Shown: positions 1 to 7,740 of the stretch, piece after piece
Position numbering within the stretch: position 1 is the first letter of the stretch
How the letters are laid out: the number at the start of each line of letters is the position of its first letter
Assembly (NCBI RefSeq): GCF_022397915.1
Contig: NZ_JAKEUO010000014.1
Span: 63,906-127,905 of the forward strand
DNA from: Vibrio sp. Isolate34
Lineage (GTDB): Bacteria; Pseudomonadota; Gammaproteobacteria; Enterobacterales; Vibrionaceae
Length of the DNA stretch: 64,000 nucleotides
Reading direction: 5' to 3'
Made by a program: the position numbers and the translations under genes
Notes under the pieces: model-generated
Database searches by the model: none
Told to the model about the DNA's origin: nothing
The model's input: the letters and a program-made list of their open reading frames with translations, nothing else

Positions 1-135
1 TGAAATAATCGTTTTGAAACAAAAAAGCAGTCGAAGTGTCATCATCTCGCAATGGGTTCTTAATTTATCCTGCTTACTCTAAAAGCAGTTCTGTCGACGA
101 GTCCAAGACGTGTTAACTCTAGACAACTGTCCTTT

Positions 136-161
136 GACCGAGCCTAGCTCGGTCTTTTTTT
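136..161 (+). terminator. Intrinsic terminator of a gene upstream of the window
   Basis: Perfect 8-bp stem GACCGAGC / GCTCGGTC with a 3-nt loop, followed by a run of seven T on the + strand. It must serve a + strand transcript entering from the left. The 135 bases before it show no ORF I can support and may be the 3' UTR of that gene or an unrecognised small RNA. Confidence 0.85.
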
Positions 162-203
162 GGGTGTCGCAAATAGCAAACCTAGTCGCTGTATAACTAA
201 TTA

Positions 204-1223
204 CTAGCTCAATAAGCGGCACACCAAAGCACCCGGTTCTCTTAATGCATCCACGTTATAACTGAGTACACGACCAGAAGATGGCGCATGATAACGACGA
301 CATTCATTACCGAACGCATCATATTGGATGGCTAACAGATCATCTTGCTCAACGCTTTGCAAAAGCTCGACCTGAGGCAGTACAAAACCACCAATATCAG
401 CACGAATGGACACAACATTGTTGCCTTCAACCCAATCCATACTCGGCAACTGCTTTGCTTCTAACGGATCTTGTCCATCGACCTCAAGCATCTCGTAATA
501 GGAGAGCATATTCAAAACGCCGTCTACCGCTCTTTGAATCATGTCAGGTTGAGTGAACTTACCCATCCCTACTTCGACAGTAATGCTTGGAATACCACTG
601 CGATTCCAAACCGTTTCAAGAATCCCAGGATCGCCAGGATCATTAAGTACACAATCGGGTTGCATCAGCCTCGCCATGTCTAAACATTGCTCTATGCGAT
701 AATCTGCAAACACATAAAGTGGGTAAACTGCACCACGAGTTTGGGTATGAAGGTCAACGGCGAAGGTGGCATTGTGTTTGAGTAAGCGCTCCCAAAGTGA
801 CGCAACAAAGCGCTCTGCGGCTAGTCCGTGAGCATCACCGGGAAAGAGGCGGTTGAGATTTGCAGGGCATGAACCCGGATCGGAAGAGATGAAGTCACGA
901 CTGTGATTTAGCAAACCGGATAAGTTCACCGTAGGTACAATTGTCACCGTACCTTTCAGTGTTTTACCCACCAAGTCTCTGATAATTTGCTGAGCAGCCA
1001 ATACACCGTTCAGTTCATCGCCGTGAATACCGGCTGTGATCATCAACTTAGGGCCATCTTGGCTGCCTTTAAAAACAGAAACCGGCATGTTTTTAGGTTG
1101 GCCGAGTCCATCACTAGTCACTTGAAACCAAAACTGATGCTCTCCAACCTGTAAGTCTTCAACATTCAAGGAGCCAATAACCTGTCTACCTTGTAAAACA
1201 TCGCCTAAGTACTCTGTTTTCAT
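204..1223 (-). CDS. Succinylglutamate desuccinylase/aspartoacylase family zinc hydrolase
   Basis: 339-residue M14-type deacylase of the AstE/AspA (DUF2817-like) family. The zinc and catalytic residues are visible: HGDE at 67-70 (first His and Glu ligands), DLHT at 157-160 (third ligand His159), and a Glu in TVEVG near 217 that fits the general base. There is no signal peptide, so it is cytoplasmic. The family removes an acyl group from an N-acylated amino acid or related amide, but the substrate cannot be read from the sequence. It stands alone: no ast or ectoine genes flank it, so it is not assigned astE or doeB. The C-terminal ~80 residues form the usual beta-rich domain of the family. The start at ATG 1223 is the natural one. 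Confidence 0.85.
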   Translation of the reverse strand: MKTEYLGDVLQGRQVIGSLNVEDLQVGEHQFWFQVTSDGLGQPKNMPVSVFKGSQDGPKLMITAGIHGDELNGVLAAQQIIRDLVGKTLKGTVTIVPTVNLSGLLNHSRDFISSDPGSCPANLNRLFPGDAHGLAAERFVASLWERLLKHNATFAVDLHTQTRGAVYPLYVFADYRIEQCLDMARLMQPDCVLNDPGDPGILETVWNRSGIPSITVEVGMGKFTQPDMIQRAVDGVLNMLSYYEMLEVDGQDPLEAKQLPSMDWVEGNNVVSIRADIGGFVLPQVELLQSVEQDDLLAIQYDAFGNECRRYHAPSSGRVLSYNVDALREPGALVCRLLS

Positions 1224-1600
1224 CCAACTACTCCATCTTGTTGAGCAAAATCTATTCTCTTGTCAGTTTTTGCATCATAGAGGATATCTTAACCAGTACA
1301 AGCAGTTAATCGATTTAACAAGTACAGTTCAGCCCGTAAAACTCACTCATAACATCCTCACCTCTTTCAAAGTGAAACTTGCACAAATGGCTGTTCTAAA
1401 ACTTCCAATTTGGATAATTATTCACAAACCACTCAGCCAAATGAAATAAAAGTGCAATAAAATCAACACTTAAAAAAGTTCCCTATTCACGAAAATGTAA
1501 TTTTATAGAAATGAAAGCTTAATTTATCTGCTCTAAATTAGCTTCATATCGAAACGGAGAGCGCATTGCTCACGGATTTTAAAATACAAGGTAAGTGATT
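1224..1600. promoter_or_regulatory. Divergent intergenic region upstream of porin
   Basis: 377 bp of AT-rich DNA between divergent genes. It must hold promoters for both, and the long leader suits a strongly regulated porin. I see no ORF and no operator clear enough to name. AAGG at about 1588-1592 is the porin ribosome-binding site. Confidence 0.5.
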
Positions 1601-2599
1601 ATGAAAAAGGCAGTTCTAGCTTCTGCAGTGGTAGCAGCACTAGTTTCAGGTTCATCTCTAGCAGCAACAGTTTACAGCTCTGACGGTACTGAGCTTAAGA
1701 TTGGCGGTCGTGCTGAATTCCGTGGTGACTTCATTGGTTCAGGTGGTGCCGAAATCGAAGGTACAATGGAAAACAAAAGCCGTTTTCGTTTGAATGTTGG
1801 TGGTACTACAGACATCACTAGCGACCTATCTGGTTTTGGTTTCTACGAAGCAGAGCAAAGCGTAAAATCTTCTGCTGATAACAGTAAGACTGAAAACTTT
1901 AAGCAACGTTACATGTATGCAGGTTTTGAAGGTAACTTCGGCGCAGTATCAGTAGGTCGTCAAGATACAGCTGCAGCTCAAATCTCAGAAATGTCGGATG
2001 TTACTATCTACTCTGGTGACCAAAAAGCATTCATCAATGCAGGTGACGAGCAAATCAATAACACGTTTGTATACGCTTACGACGCAGACGCACTTTCTCT
2101 TAAAGCAAGTTTGATTGCTGGTGAAGACAAAGATACTGACGGTTATGGTATCTCTGGCATTTACACACTACCTATGGGCTTAGGTTTCGGTCTTGGTTAC
2201 TCAGGTAACGACAACGGTACTGGTAATGGTTCAGCTACAGCATTGATTGCTGGTATTAACTACAAAATGGATGCTTTATACCTAGGTGCAACCTACACAA
2301 TGGGCGACCTAGACGACAAAGCAAAAACTGAGTTCTCTGGTGTGGAAGTTGCTGCTAAGTACAAGCTAACAGACCAATTTGAACTGGCTGGTTTGTACCA
2401 AAAACAAGAAAAAGATGCGACACAGAACTTAACTGTAGACACAGCAGACTTCTTTGAGTTGACTGGTACTTACAAGTTCAACAAATCTATCCGTACATAC
2501 ATTGCTTACCAATTAAACAACCTAGACGACGTAAAAGTTGCAGGTTTAGAAACTCAAAGTGAAGACTCTCTTCGCCTAGGTGTTCGCTACGACTTCTAA
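1601..2599 (+). CDS. Outer-membrane general porin (OmpC/OmpU-like trimeric porin)
   Basis: About 332 residues. A classical signal peptide (Lys-Lys then a hydrophobic stretch, cleaved after SSLAA) is followed by alternating beta-strand sequence and a C-terminal phenylalanine (VRYDF), the outer-membrane barrel insertion signal. The family forms 16-strand trimeric channels for small hydrophilic solutes. The pattern GAVSVGRQDT and the loop-3-like segment after it match Vibrio porins. An upstream in-frame GTG at 1595 could extend the frame, but ATG 1601 follows AAGG at the right distance and begins the signal peptide. Codon use is strongly biased (GGT, GAC, AAC, CTA), as expected for an abundant protein. 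Assigning it as ompU or another named porin would need a tree. Confidence 0.9.
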   Translation: MKKAVLASAVVAALVSGSSLAATVYSSDGTELKIGGRAEFRGDFIGSGGAEIEGTMENKSRFRLNVGGTTDITSDLSGFGFYEAEQSVKSSADNSKTENFKQRYMYAGFEGNFGAVSVGRQDTAAAQISEMSDVTIYSGDQKAFINAGDEQINNTFVYAYDADALSLKASLIAGEDKDTDGYGISGIYTLPMGLGFGLGYSGNDNGTGNGSATALIAGINYKMDALYLGATYTMGDLDDKAKTEFSGVEVAAKYKLTDQFELAGLYQKQEKDATQNLTVDTADFFELTGTYKFNKSIRTYIAYQLNNLDDVKVAGLETQSEDSLRLGVRYDF

Positions 2600-2624
2600 T
2601 CTAAATTTACTTTAGGTAGACACT

Positions 2625-2656
2625 AAAAAGGTTGGGCAATGGCTCAACCTTTTTCA
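2625..2656 (+). terminator. Porin terminator
   Basis: 13-bp stem (AAAAAGGTTGGGC / GCTCAACCTTTTT, one G-T pair) with a 4-nt loop and T-tail, 25 nt after the porin stop. Confidence 0.9.
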
Positions 2657-2753
2657 TATTCGAATATTCTGACTAACTTCATCAATGCTTTTTCTGGTTA
2701 AGTGGTGTTAAATCCGTATCATAGGTGAACCACATCAAATAATTAGAAGCATC

Positions 2754-3644
2754 ATGTCACAACACCATCCGATCCAAGGCGCTAGCTGGATGCTAACCGC
2801 AGGTTTAGCCTTTGCTTTGATCAACAGCCTAACTCAAATCGCTAGCATTCATTTCGGACTGACTTCTACTACCGTTGCCGTCATTCAGTATTCAATCGCA
2901 TTGTTCGCCATCCTTCCTTACCTGAAAACGTTAGGAATTCGACGCGCACTAAAAACTGATAATCTCAAGCTACACGTATTCCGTGTCTTCCTATCCGTTA
3001 TTGGTATCCAACTTTGGATTTGGGCGCTGGCTTACCCTGTGCCGATTTGGCAAGGCATAGCCCTTCTTATGACTTCACCACTGTTTGCAACCATAGGTTC
3101 TGGGCTTTTCCTAAAAGAGAAAGTGGGCGCAGCTCGTTGGGGTGCGACCTTAGCAGGCTTTGCAGGTGCTATGGTCATTCTCGAACCGTGGGCCGAAGAC
3201 TTTAGTTGGGCAACATTACTCCCCGTTGGTGCGGCTTTCTTTTGGGCATGCTACTCACTGATGGTGAAAAAGCTCTCATCACAAGACAGCCCTTCTACCA
3301 TGGTGGTTTACCTTCTGCTATTGATTACGCCATTTAACATCTTGCTGGCCGTCCCTGATTGGCAAATGCCAAGTGGCGGCACTATTTGGGCTATCTTAAT
3401 CGTTATCGGTGTTATGACAGCGTTGGCTCAGTGGGCTATTGTAAAAGCATACTCGGTGGCTGATGCCTCTTTCGTTCAACCGTTTGATCACGCGAAATTA
3501 CCACTTAATGTCTTGGCTGGTTGGCTGGTCTTCAGTTGGGTTCCACCAGGTCGTTTATGGCTAGGGGCCGCGATTATCATTGCATCTGTTGCATTCATTA
3601 CCCATTGGGAAACGAAAAAACCGGCGAAAGTTAAGAAAGTTTAA
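2754..3644 (+). CDS. DMT-superfamily EamA transporter
   Basis: 296 residues with about ten hydrophobic segments arranged as two EamA repeats (roughly 10-140 and 150-285). The second repeat carries the conserved start of the family (LLPVGAAFFWACYSLMVKK). It is an inner-membrane exporter or importer of small metabolites, and the substrate is not predictable. It is a single-gene unit between the porin and the glutaredoxin gene. The C-terminal tail is short and Lys-rich, which suits a cytoplasmic end. Confidence 0.88.
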   Translation: MSQHHPIQGASWMLTAGLAFALINSLTQIASIHFGLTSTTVAVIQYSIALFAILPYLKTLGIRRALKTDNLKLHVFRVFLSVIGIQLWIWALAYPVPIWQGIALLMTSPLFATIGSGLFLKEKVGAARWGATLAGFAGAMVILEPWAEDFSWATLLPVGAAFFWACYSLMVKKLSSQDSPSTMVVYLLLLITPFNILLAVPDWQMPSGGTIWAILIVIGVMTALAQWAIVKAYSVADASFVQPFDHAKLPLNVLAGWLVFSWVPPGRLWLGAAIIIASVAFITHWETKKPAKVKKV

Positions 3645-3713
3645 AGTCGATGAAATAAATAGTTCTACTGTCCGTTCTATATTGATAAGAGAATTTTAAG
3701 CGAGGTCGTAACC

Positions 3714-4331
3714 ATGAAGAAACCAGTCAAGATTACACTATACCGTTGGGCAGGCAGCTGGGGTCCATTTAAAGTAAACATCCCATGTGGAGAATGTACC
3801 CTTACCAAAGACATTCTTAAGGATACTTTTGAGAATGAATTAGCTGACGTTGATGTCGAACTAGAAGTGAAAGATTGGTTATCTCACTGGTGGGAACCGC
3901 TAAAACTCGGTTCTTGGCATGCGCCTATCCTTGTTGTTGAAGGCAAGGTTGTTAGCCAAGGTGAAGCACTCAATCGTGGTGTATTGGTTCAATCAGTAAT
4001 CAAAGAGTGGACCAAACGTGACAGCCTAAAGGGCAATATCGTTTATGGAAAAGCGACCTGCCCATTCTGTGTCAAAGCTAAGAAAATGCTTGATGAAGCG
4101 GGTGTCGAATATACCTATCACGATGTCGTTAAAGACAGTGCTGCCCTATATCGAATGATTCCAGAAGTGAAAGCACACATTGGTGAAAAAACACCGGTGA
4201 CGGTTCCTCAGATCTGGCTTGATGGTAAGTACATCGGCGGAGCAGACAACTTGGAAGCATGGATGAAAGAAAATGGTCTAGATTCCATTCCAAACAATGT
4301 GGTCGACTTATCCAATCAATCGGCAAGCTGA
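3714..4331 (+). CDS. Two-domain glutaredoxin-family protein
   Basis: 205 residues. The C-terminal half (about 106-190) is a classical dithiol glutaredoxin: active site CPFC at 116-119, the TVPQ cis-proline motif at 163-166 and the GG-D glutathione-binding motif just after. The N-terminal half (about 5-100) is a second thioredoxin-like unit with its own CGEC pair at 25-28, and it ends in a hinge before the glutaredoxin. It is probably a cytoplasmic glutathione-dependent disulfide oxidoreductase. The tandem arrangement with a divergent first domain is common in vibrios, but the specific partner is unknown. The start at 3714 follows GCGAGG. Confidence 0.88.
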   Translation: MKKPVKITLYRWAGSWGPFKVNIPCGECTLTKDILKDTFENELADVDVELEVKDWLSHWWEPLKLGSWHAPILVVEGKVVSQGEALNRGVLVQSVIKEWTKRDSLKGNIVYGKATCPFCVKAKKMLDEAGVEYTYHDVVKDSAALYRMIPEVKAHIGEKTPVTVPQIWLDGKYIGGADNLEAWMKENGLDSIPNNVVDLSNQSAS

Positions 4332-4435
4332 TCTCACTTAGGTAGAGTTAGACTTCCGATCATTAACTAATCAGTGTTTTCTTGTGTCCATCCACAACAA
4401 AACAGAGCGATAAAAGTCATCAATCGCTAAAACGA

Positions 4436-4471
4436 AAAAGGCCTTAAACTTCTGTGAGTTTAAGGCCTTTT
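4436..4471. terminator. Bidirectional terminator
   Basis: Perfect 15-bp stem (AAAAGGCCTTAAACT and its complement) with a 6-nt loop. It has A- and T-runs on both sides, so it serves both the glutaredoxin gene and the convergent small ORF. Confidence 0.9.
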
Positions 4472-4493
4472 AAAATTCCGTTTTGGAAAATGC

Positions 4494-4628
4494 TTACTTA
4501 GCCATTTTCTTCATCATTCGCTTAAAGAATGATACTTTTTTTGGCTTTGACTTGCCGTACAATGCTTCGTGCATCATGTTTTTTGCTGCCATTTGACCAA
4601 GGTATGCGTGGCCTAGTTCGTAGTTCAT
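4494..4628 (-). CDS. Small basic protein of unknown function (44 aa)
   Basis: Found by reading the minus strand, because it is too short for a standard ORF cutoff. ATG at 4628 is preceded by GGAGA at 7-nt spacing, and the frame runs 44 codons to TAA. The product starts MNYELGHAYLGQMAAKN and ends in a very basic Lys/Met-rich tail (FFKRMMKKMAK) after an SKPKK segment. There is no signal peptide or membrane span. It is bracketed by its own bidirectional terminator and an upstream AT-rich promoter region, so it looks like a true monocistronic gene. I recognise no family. The amphipathic basic tail could bind membrane or nucleic acid. Confidence 0.65.
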   Translation of the reverse strand: MNYELGHAYLGQMAAKNMMHEALYGKSKPKKVSFFKRMMKKMAK

Positions 4629-4949
4629 GCTTATCTCCGCACATAATCAACTTTCTTATGCGCGGATTCTACACCTAAAACACCCAAAAACAAGATCTAA
4701 ATCACACTTTAATGCAAGTTGATTGATTTTATTACAACGTGAGTATTTCCATTGTAATCACAATCAAAAGTATATCTATATATCAATAACTTAAGCTGTG
4801 ACTCGTTTGGGCTTTGATGCAATACGTGTGATGCCGCTTAGGATCTAGATGAAACACCCATAAAAAAGCAGCCCATGTGAGCTGCTTTTTTAAATGCTTC
4901 GCTTAAACTTCATGCTTTAATGCTGAAGTCGTTAACGATAACTAAAGCC
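4629..4949. other. Non-coding spacer with one terminator
   Basis: About 320 bp, AT-rich near 4650-4790 (the promoter side of the small minus-strand ORF). The right half contains the terminator of the next minus-strand gene. Nothing else is recognised. Confidence 0.5.
4862..4891 (-). terminator. Terminator of the 116-aa minus-strand gene
   Basis: Perfect 11-bp stem (AAAAAAGCAGC and complement) with an 8-nt loop. The A-run on the left becomes the T-tail for minus-strand transcripts. Confidence 0.85.
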
Positions 4950-5300
4950 TTAGCTACGCTTTGGCTGACGGTAAGTTTTACCCGCAATTTGGTAAGTATC
5001 TTTTTGCTTTAATTCGAACATAGTTTCGAAGAACCAAGCTGCAAATTTGATTAAGTCATCGCCTTCATTCATTACATGTTCGATGTACTCTTGCTCTTCG
5101 CCTTGTTCATTCTCTTGAAGCGTCACGTGGTAAATGCGCTTTTCGCCTTCCACTTCCGCTAGCGCAAATTGACCAGTCAGTGAAGCGGCAGCCTCAGCAA
5201 CTTCAGTATCCTCATTGGATTTCAATAGCTCAAGTGCTTGAGGTAGGCCATCTAGTGCGCAGATAGCTTTTACCAGTACTTCAAATTCATTTTGCTGCAT
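4950..5300 (-). CDS. Conserved acidic protein of unknown function
   Basis: 116 residues, acidic and soluble, with no signal peptide. The N-terminal helix-rich half (to about 45) is followed by a strand-like segment (GEKRIYHVTL, EYIEHVMNEGDDL) and an aromatic patch (FAAWFFETMF), then a basic C-terminus (YRQPKRS). It looks like a small two-layer fold. I do not recognise a characterised family. It lies about 100 bp downstream of the MFS pump gene on the same strand but has its own spacer, so co-transcription is possible but not shown. Confidence 0.75.
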   Translation of the reverse strand: MQQNEFEVLVKAICALDGLPQALELLKSNEDTEVAEAAASLTGQFALAEVEGEKRIYHVTLQENEQGEEQEYIEHVMNEGDDLIKFAAWFFETMFELKQKDTYQIAGKTYRQPKRS

Positions 5301-5399
5301 TTTGTTTTACCTATTAAATGGACGCCAGTATTGTAGAAAACCAGTCAGACAAATACAACGTCTTAACGAAGGTACGTTGAACTATAGCGAGCCAGTTGT

Positions 5400-6605
5400 T
5401 TAGCTGAATTCTACTTCCGCGTTGTCCGCTTTCTTGTTCATTTTCGCTGAAGAGCAAAGCACACTGCCCATACCAGCGCCGATGATAAGATAGAACACAC
5501 CAAGCTGTAGATGAGTCGTAACCCAACTTTCAACCAAGTATCCACCGAGCAAACCCGCCAAACACATTTGAATCGAACCAGATAGAGCAGACACCGCACC
5601 CGCTTGCTTCTTGTGAGGCTCCAACAACATGCTGATAGAAAGAGGGAAAGAAATACCCTGTGCGATCGCCAGCCAAGTAAATGCCCACACTAAGTTAAAG
5701 ATGGAGAGTTCATGTGTTAACAACCAAGTGCCAGACGCCAATACGATCAAAATCGCGAGGCTCATTAACTGAGGCGTACTGAATTTACGGTTGAGTATGT
5801 TCAACGCGACACTGCCAATCAACAATCCTGCCGAAGGTACAATCATCAAAGATCCATACTCAGCTGCTGTCAGGCCCAGCTGCTCTTGCATTAAGAATGG
5901 GAATAAAGATAACGATACCAAACTCGCCATATAACTCATCCAGTTATAGCTGGCGCTGCTTATCACTTGGCGATTCGTCAACAAACGTCCGTAGTTCTTT
6001 ACTACTTGACTGACATCAAAACGGCTCTTCCCATATGGCAGAGTTTCATGCAGCACGAAGTAACCCAGTGTGAAAATCGCCAATAAATACAATAGGACAA
6101 ACAGGAACACAGCCTGCCACCCAAGGTGAAATGAAATCCAGCCACCAAATACAGGCGCGATGATCGGCATAATCGAAGCCGTCAAGGAAATGTAAGACAA
6201 GGCTTTAGTTAGCTGAGGACCATCATAACTGTCACGAAGTACGCTACGTCCCAGCACGGAGGCACTGCCTGCCCCTAAGCCTTGCAGTAATCGACCGACT
6301 TCCAACGCTGTCATGTTGTCAGAAAAGGCAAAACAAACAACAGTACCAATCAAATAAACACCCTGACCTAACAAGAAAATAGGTCGTCTTCCCACCGCAT
6401 CGGACATCGGCCCATAAAACAGCTGCGACAAGCCGAAACCCACAAGAAACAGTGTGACGAGCAGTTGCACATCCACTTGGGTAACACTTAAGTCAGAAGC
6501 AATCAGCGGTAGTGCTGGCAAGTAGATGCTGACACCCACTTGTCCCGTCGCAATGATCATCATCGCTAACAGTAATGGCGTTTTTTTAAAGGTCGATTGG
6601 CTCAA
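5400..6605 (-). CDS. MFS drug-efflux transporter, Bcr/CflA (EmrD-like) family
   Basis: 401 residues with 12 hydrophobic segments. Characteristic DHA1 motifs are present: motif A after helix 2 (GPMSDAVGRRP, 65-75), motif B in helix 4 (RLLQGLGAGS) and the antiporter motif C in helix 5 (PVFGGWIS). The family exports drugs and small amphipathic compounds from the inner membrane using the proton gradient. A LysR regulator is transcribed divergently 108 bp away, the usual arrangement for a locally controlled pump. Substrate unknown. Confidence 0.88.
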   Translation of the reverse strand: MSQSTFKKTPLLLAMMIIATGQVGVSIYLPALPLIASDLSVTQVDVQLLVTLFLVGFGLSQLFYGPMSDAVGRRPIFLLGQGVYLIGTVVCFAFSDNMTALEVGRLLQGLGAGSASVLGRSVLRDSYDGPQLTKALSYISLTASIMPIIAPVFGGWISFHLGWQAVFLFVLLYLLAIFTLGYFVLHETLPYGKSRFDVSQVVKNYGRLLTNRQVISSASYNWMSYMASLVSLSLFPFLMQEQLGLTAAEYGSLMIVPSAGLLIGSVALNILNRKFSTPQLMSLAILIVLASGTWLLTHELSIFNLVWAFTWLAIAQGISFPLSISMLLEPHKKQAGAVSALSGSIQMCLAGLLGGYLVESWVTTHLQLGVFYLIIGAGMGSVLCSSAKMNKKADNAEVEFS

Positions 6606-6713
6606 AAAATTCCCTATTCGTTTGATATTTGTTCATGATATAAGTTTATATTCAAAACCAGTAATTGATAATTAACCAAATTGGAATTTAATTAAGTCCC
6701 AACAGGAAATAAT

Positions 6714-7610
6714 ATGGATTGGATTCTTAACGTAAAAAGCTACGTTAGAGTGGTTGAAGAAGGCAGTTTCAATGGCGCTGCGCGCAAACTCAATACCACC
6801 AGCTCAGCGATCAGCAAAAGAGTCAACTGGCTAGAAGAACGCATCGGCACTCAACTTTTAAAGCGCACCACTCGCTCAATTAGCCAAACCGAAGCAGGCG
6901 CACTCTTCTATCAAAGAGCAAAAGATCAGCTCGACAATTGGCAGTCGATCATTGATGAGACTCGTTCGGTCAACCAAACCCCAGCGGGCTTGCTCAAAAT
7001 AGGCGCGACCATTGCGGTTGGTTCTAAGTTTCTTGTGCAATACATGGACGACTTCTTAGAAAAGTACCCTGATATTAAGGTACAACTCATCACCACTACG
7101 CCCGGTCAATTACCCGAGCTTGGTTTGGACTTGGTAATCAGTCGTGAACTAGAACAACTCAACTCATTAAGCTTCAAGAAAACACCTCTGTTCGAGCATA
7201 GAGCCAGCTTCTATGCAGCACCAAGCTATCTCGCCAAACACGGCTACCCCACTTGCGAGCAAGATTTGGAGCAACACAACTCGTTAATTTGGGGAGAGCG
7301 TCCAACCCGTGAAGTAGCACTCACCAAAGGGCAGCGAATCACGCTAAACGGTAACTTTGCCACCACCAATCCAGAGGCGTTATTTCATGCGGCGAAGCGC
7401 GGAATGGGCGTATTGTTAACCATCAAAGCGATGATCAAAGAAGATCTCAAACAAGGGACATTAGTTCCAGTATTGCCAAATATAACGGCAGACGAAGTGA
7501 TGGTTTACGCGTACTACCCTAAGCTTGATTACTCACACACTCGAACCAAGCTGTTTTTGGATCACCTCAAAGAGAGATTGGACCGAGAGCGAAGCATTCA
7601 GATTCTGTGA
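6714..7610 (+). CDS. LysR-family transcriptional regulator
   Basis: 298 residues: winged HTH at 1-62 (FNGAARKLNTTSSAISKRV recognition region) and a LysR substrate-binding domain at about 90-290. The HTH with SSAISKRV and the compact ~200-residue effector domain resemble the CrgA/AaeR-like subgroup. It is divergent from the MFS pump, so control of that pump and of itself is the obvious inference. The inducer is unknown. AGGA precedes the start at 6-nt spacing. Confidence 0.87.
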   Translation: MDWILNVKSYVRVVEEGSFNGAARKLNTTSSAISKRVNWLEERIGTQLLKRTTRSISQTEAGALFYQRAKDQLDNWQSIIDETRSVNQTPAGLLKIGATIAVGSKFLVQYMDDFLEKYPDIKVQLITTTPGQLPELGLDLVISRELEQLNSLSFKKTPLFEHRASFYAAPSYLAKHGYPTCEQDLEQHNSLIWGERPTREVALTKGQRITLNGNFATTNPEALFHAAKRGMGVLLTIKAMIKEDLKQGTLVPVLPNITADEVMVYAYYPKLDYSHTRTKLFLDHLKERLDRERSIQIL

Positions 7611-7740
7611 AATAAATCACATTTAAATTTGAAAAGTTATACAACACGACCAATAATAAACTAGACGCATATTATTTTATGTACACAGATAGACAAGACC
7701 TTACATAAACAGCTTACACAATGATTCTGGTTAGCTATGG

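Noticed and set aside
1..135. Possible small RNA gene ending at the 136-161 terminator
   Set aside because: I recognise no known Vibrio sRNA, and the left boundary is outside the window, so a 3' UTR is as likely.
471..683. Open frames inside the first gene on the opposite strand
   Set aside because: They are shadows of the AstE/AspA-like gene with no start signal.
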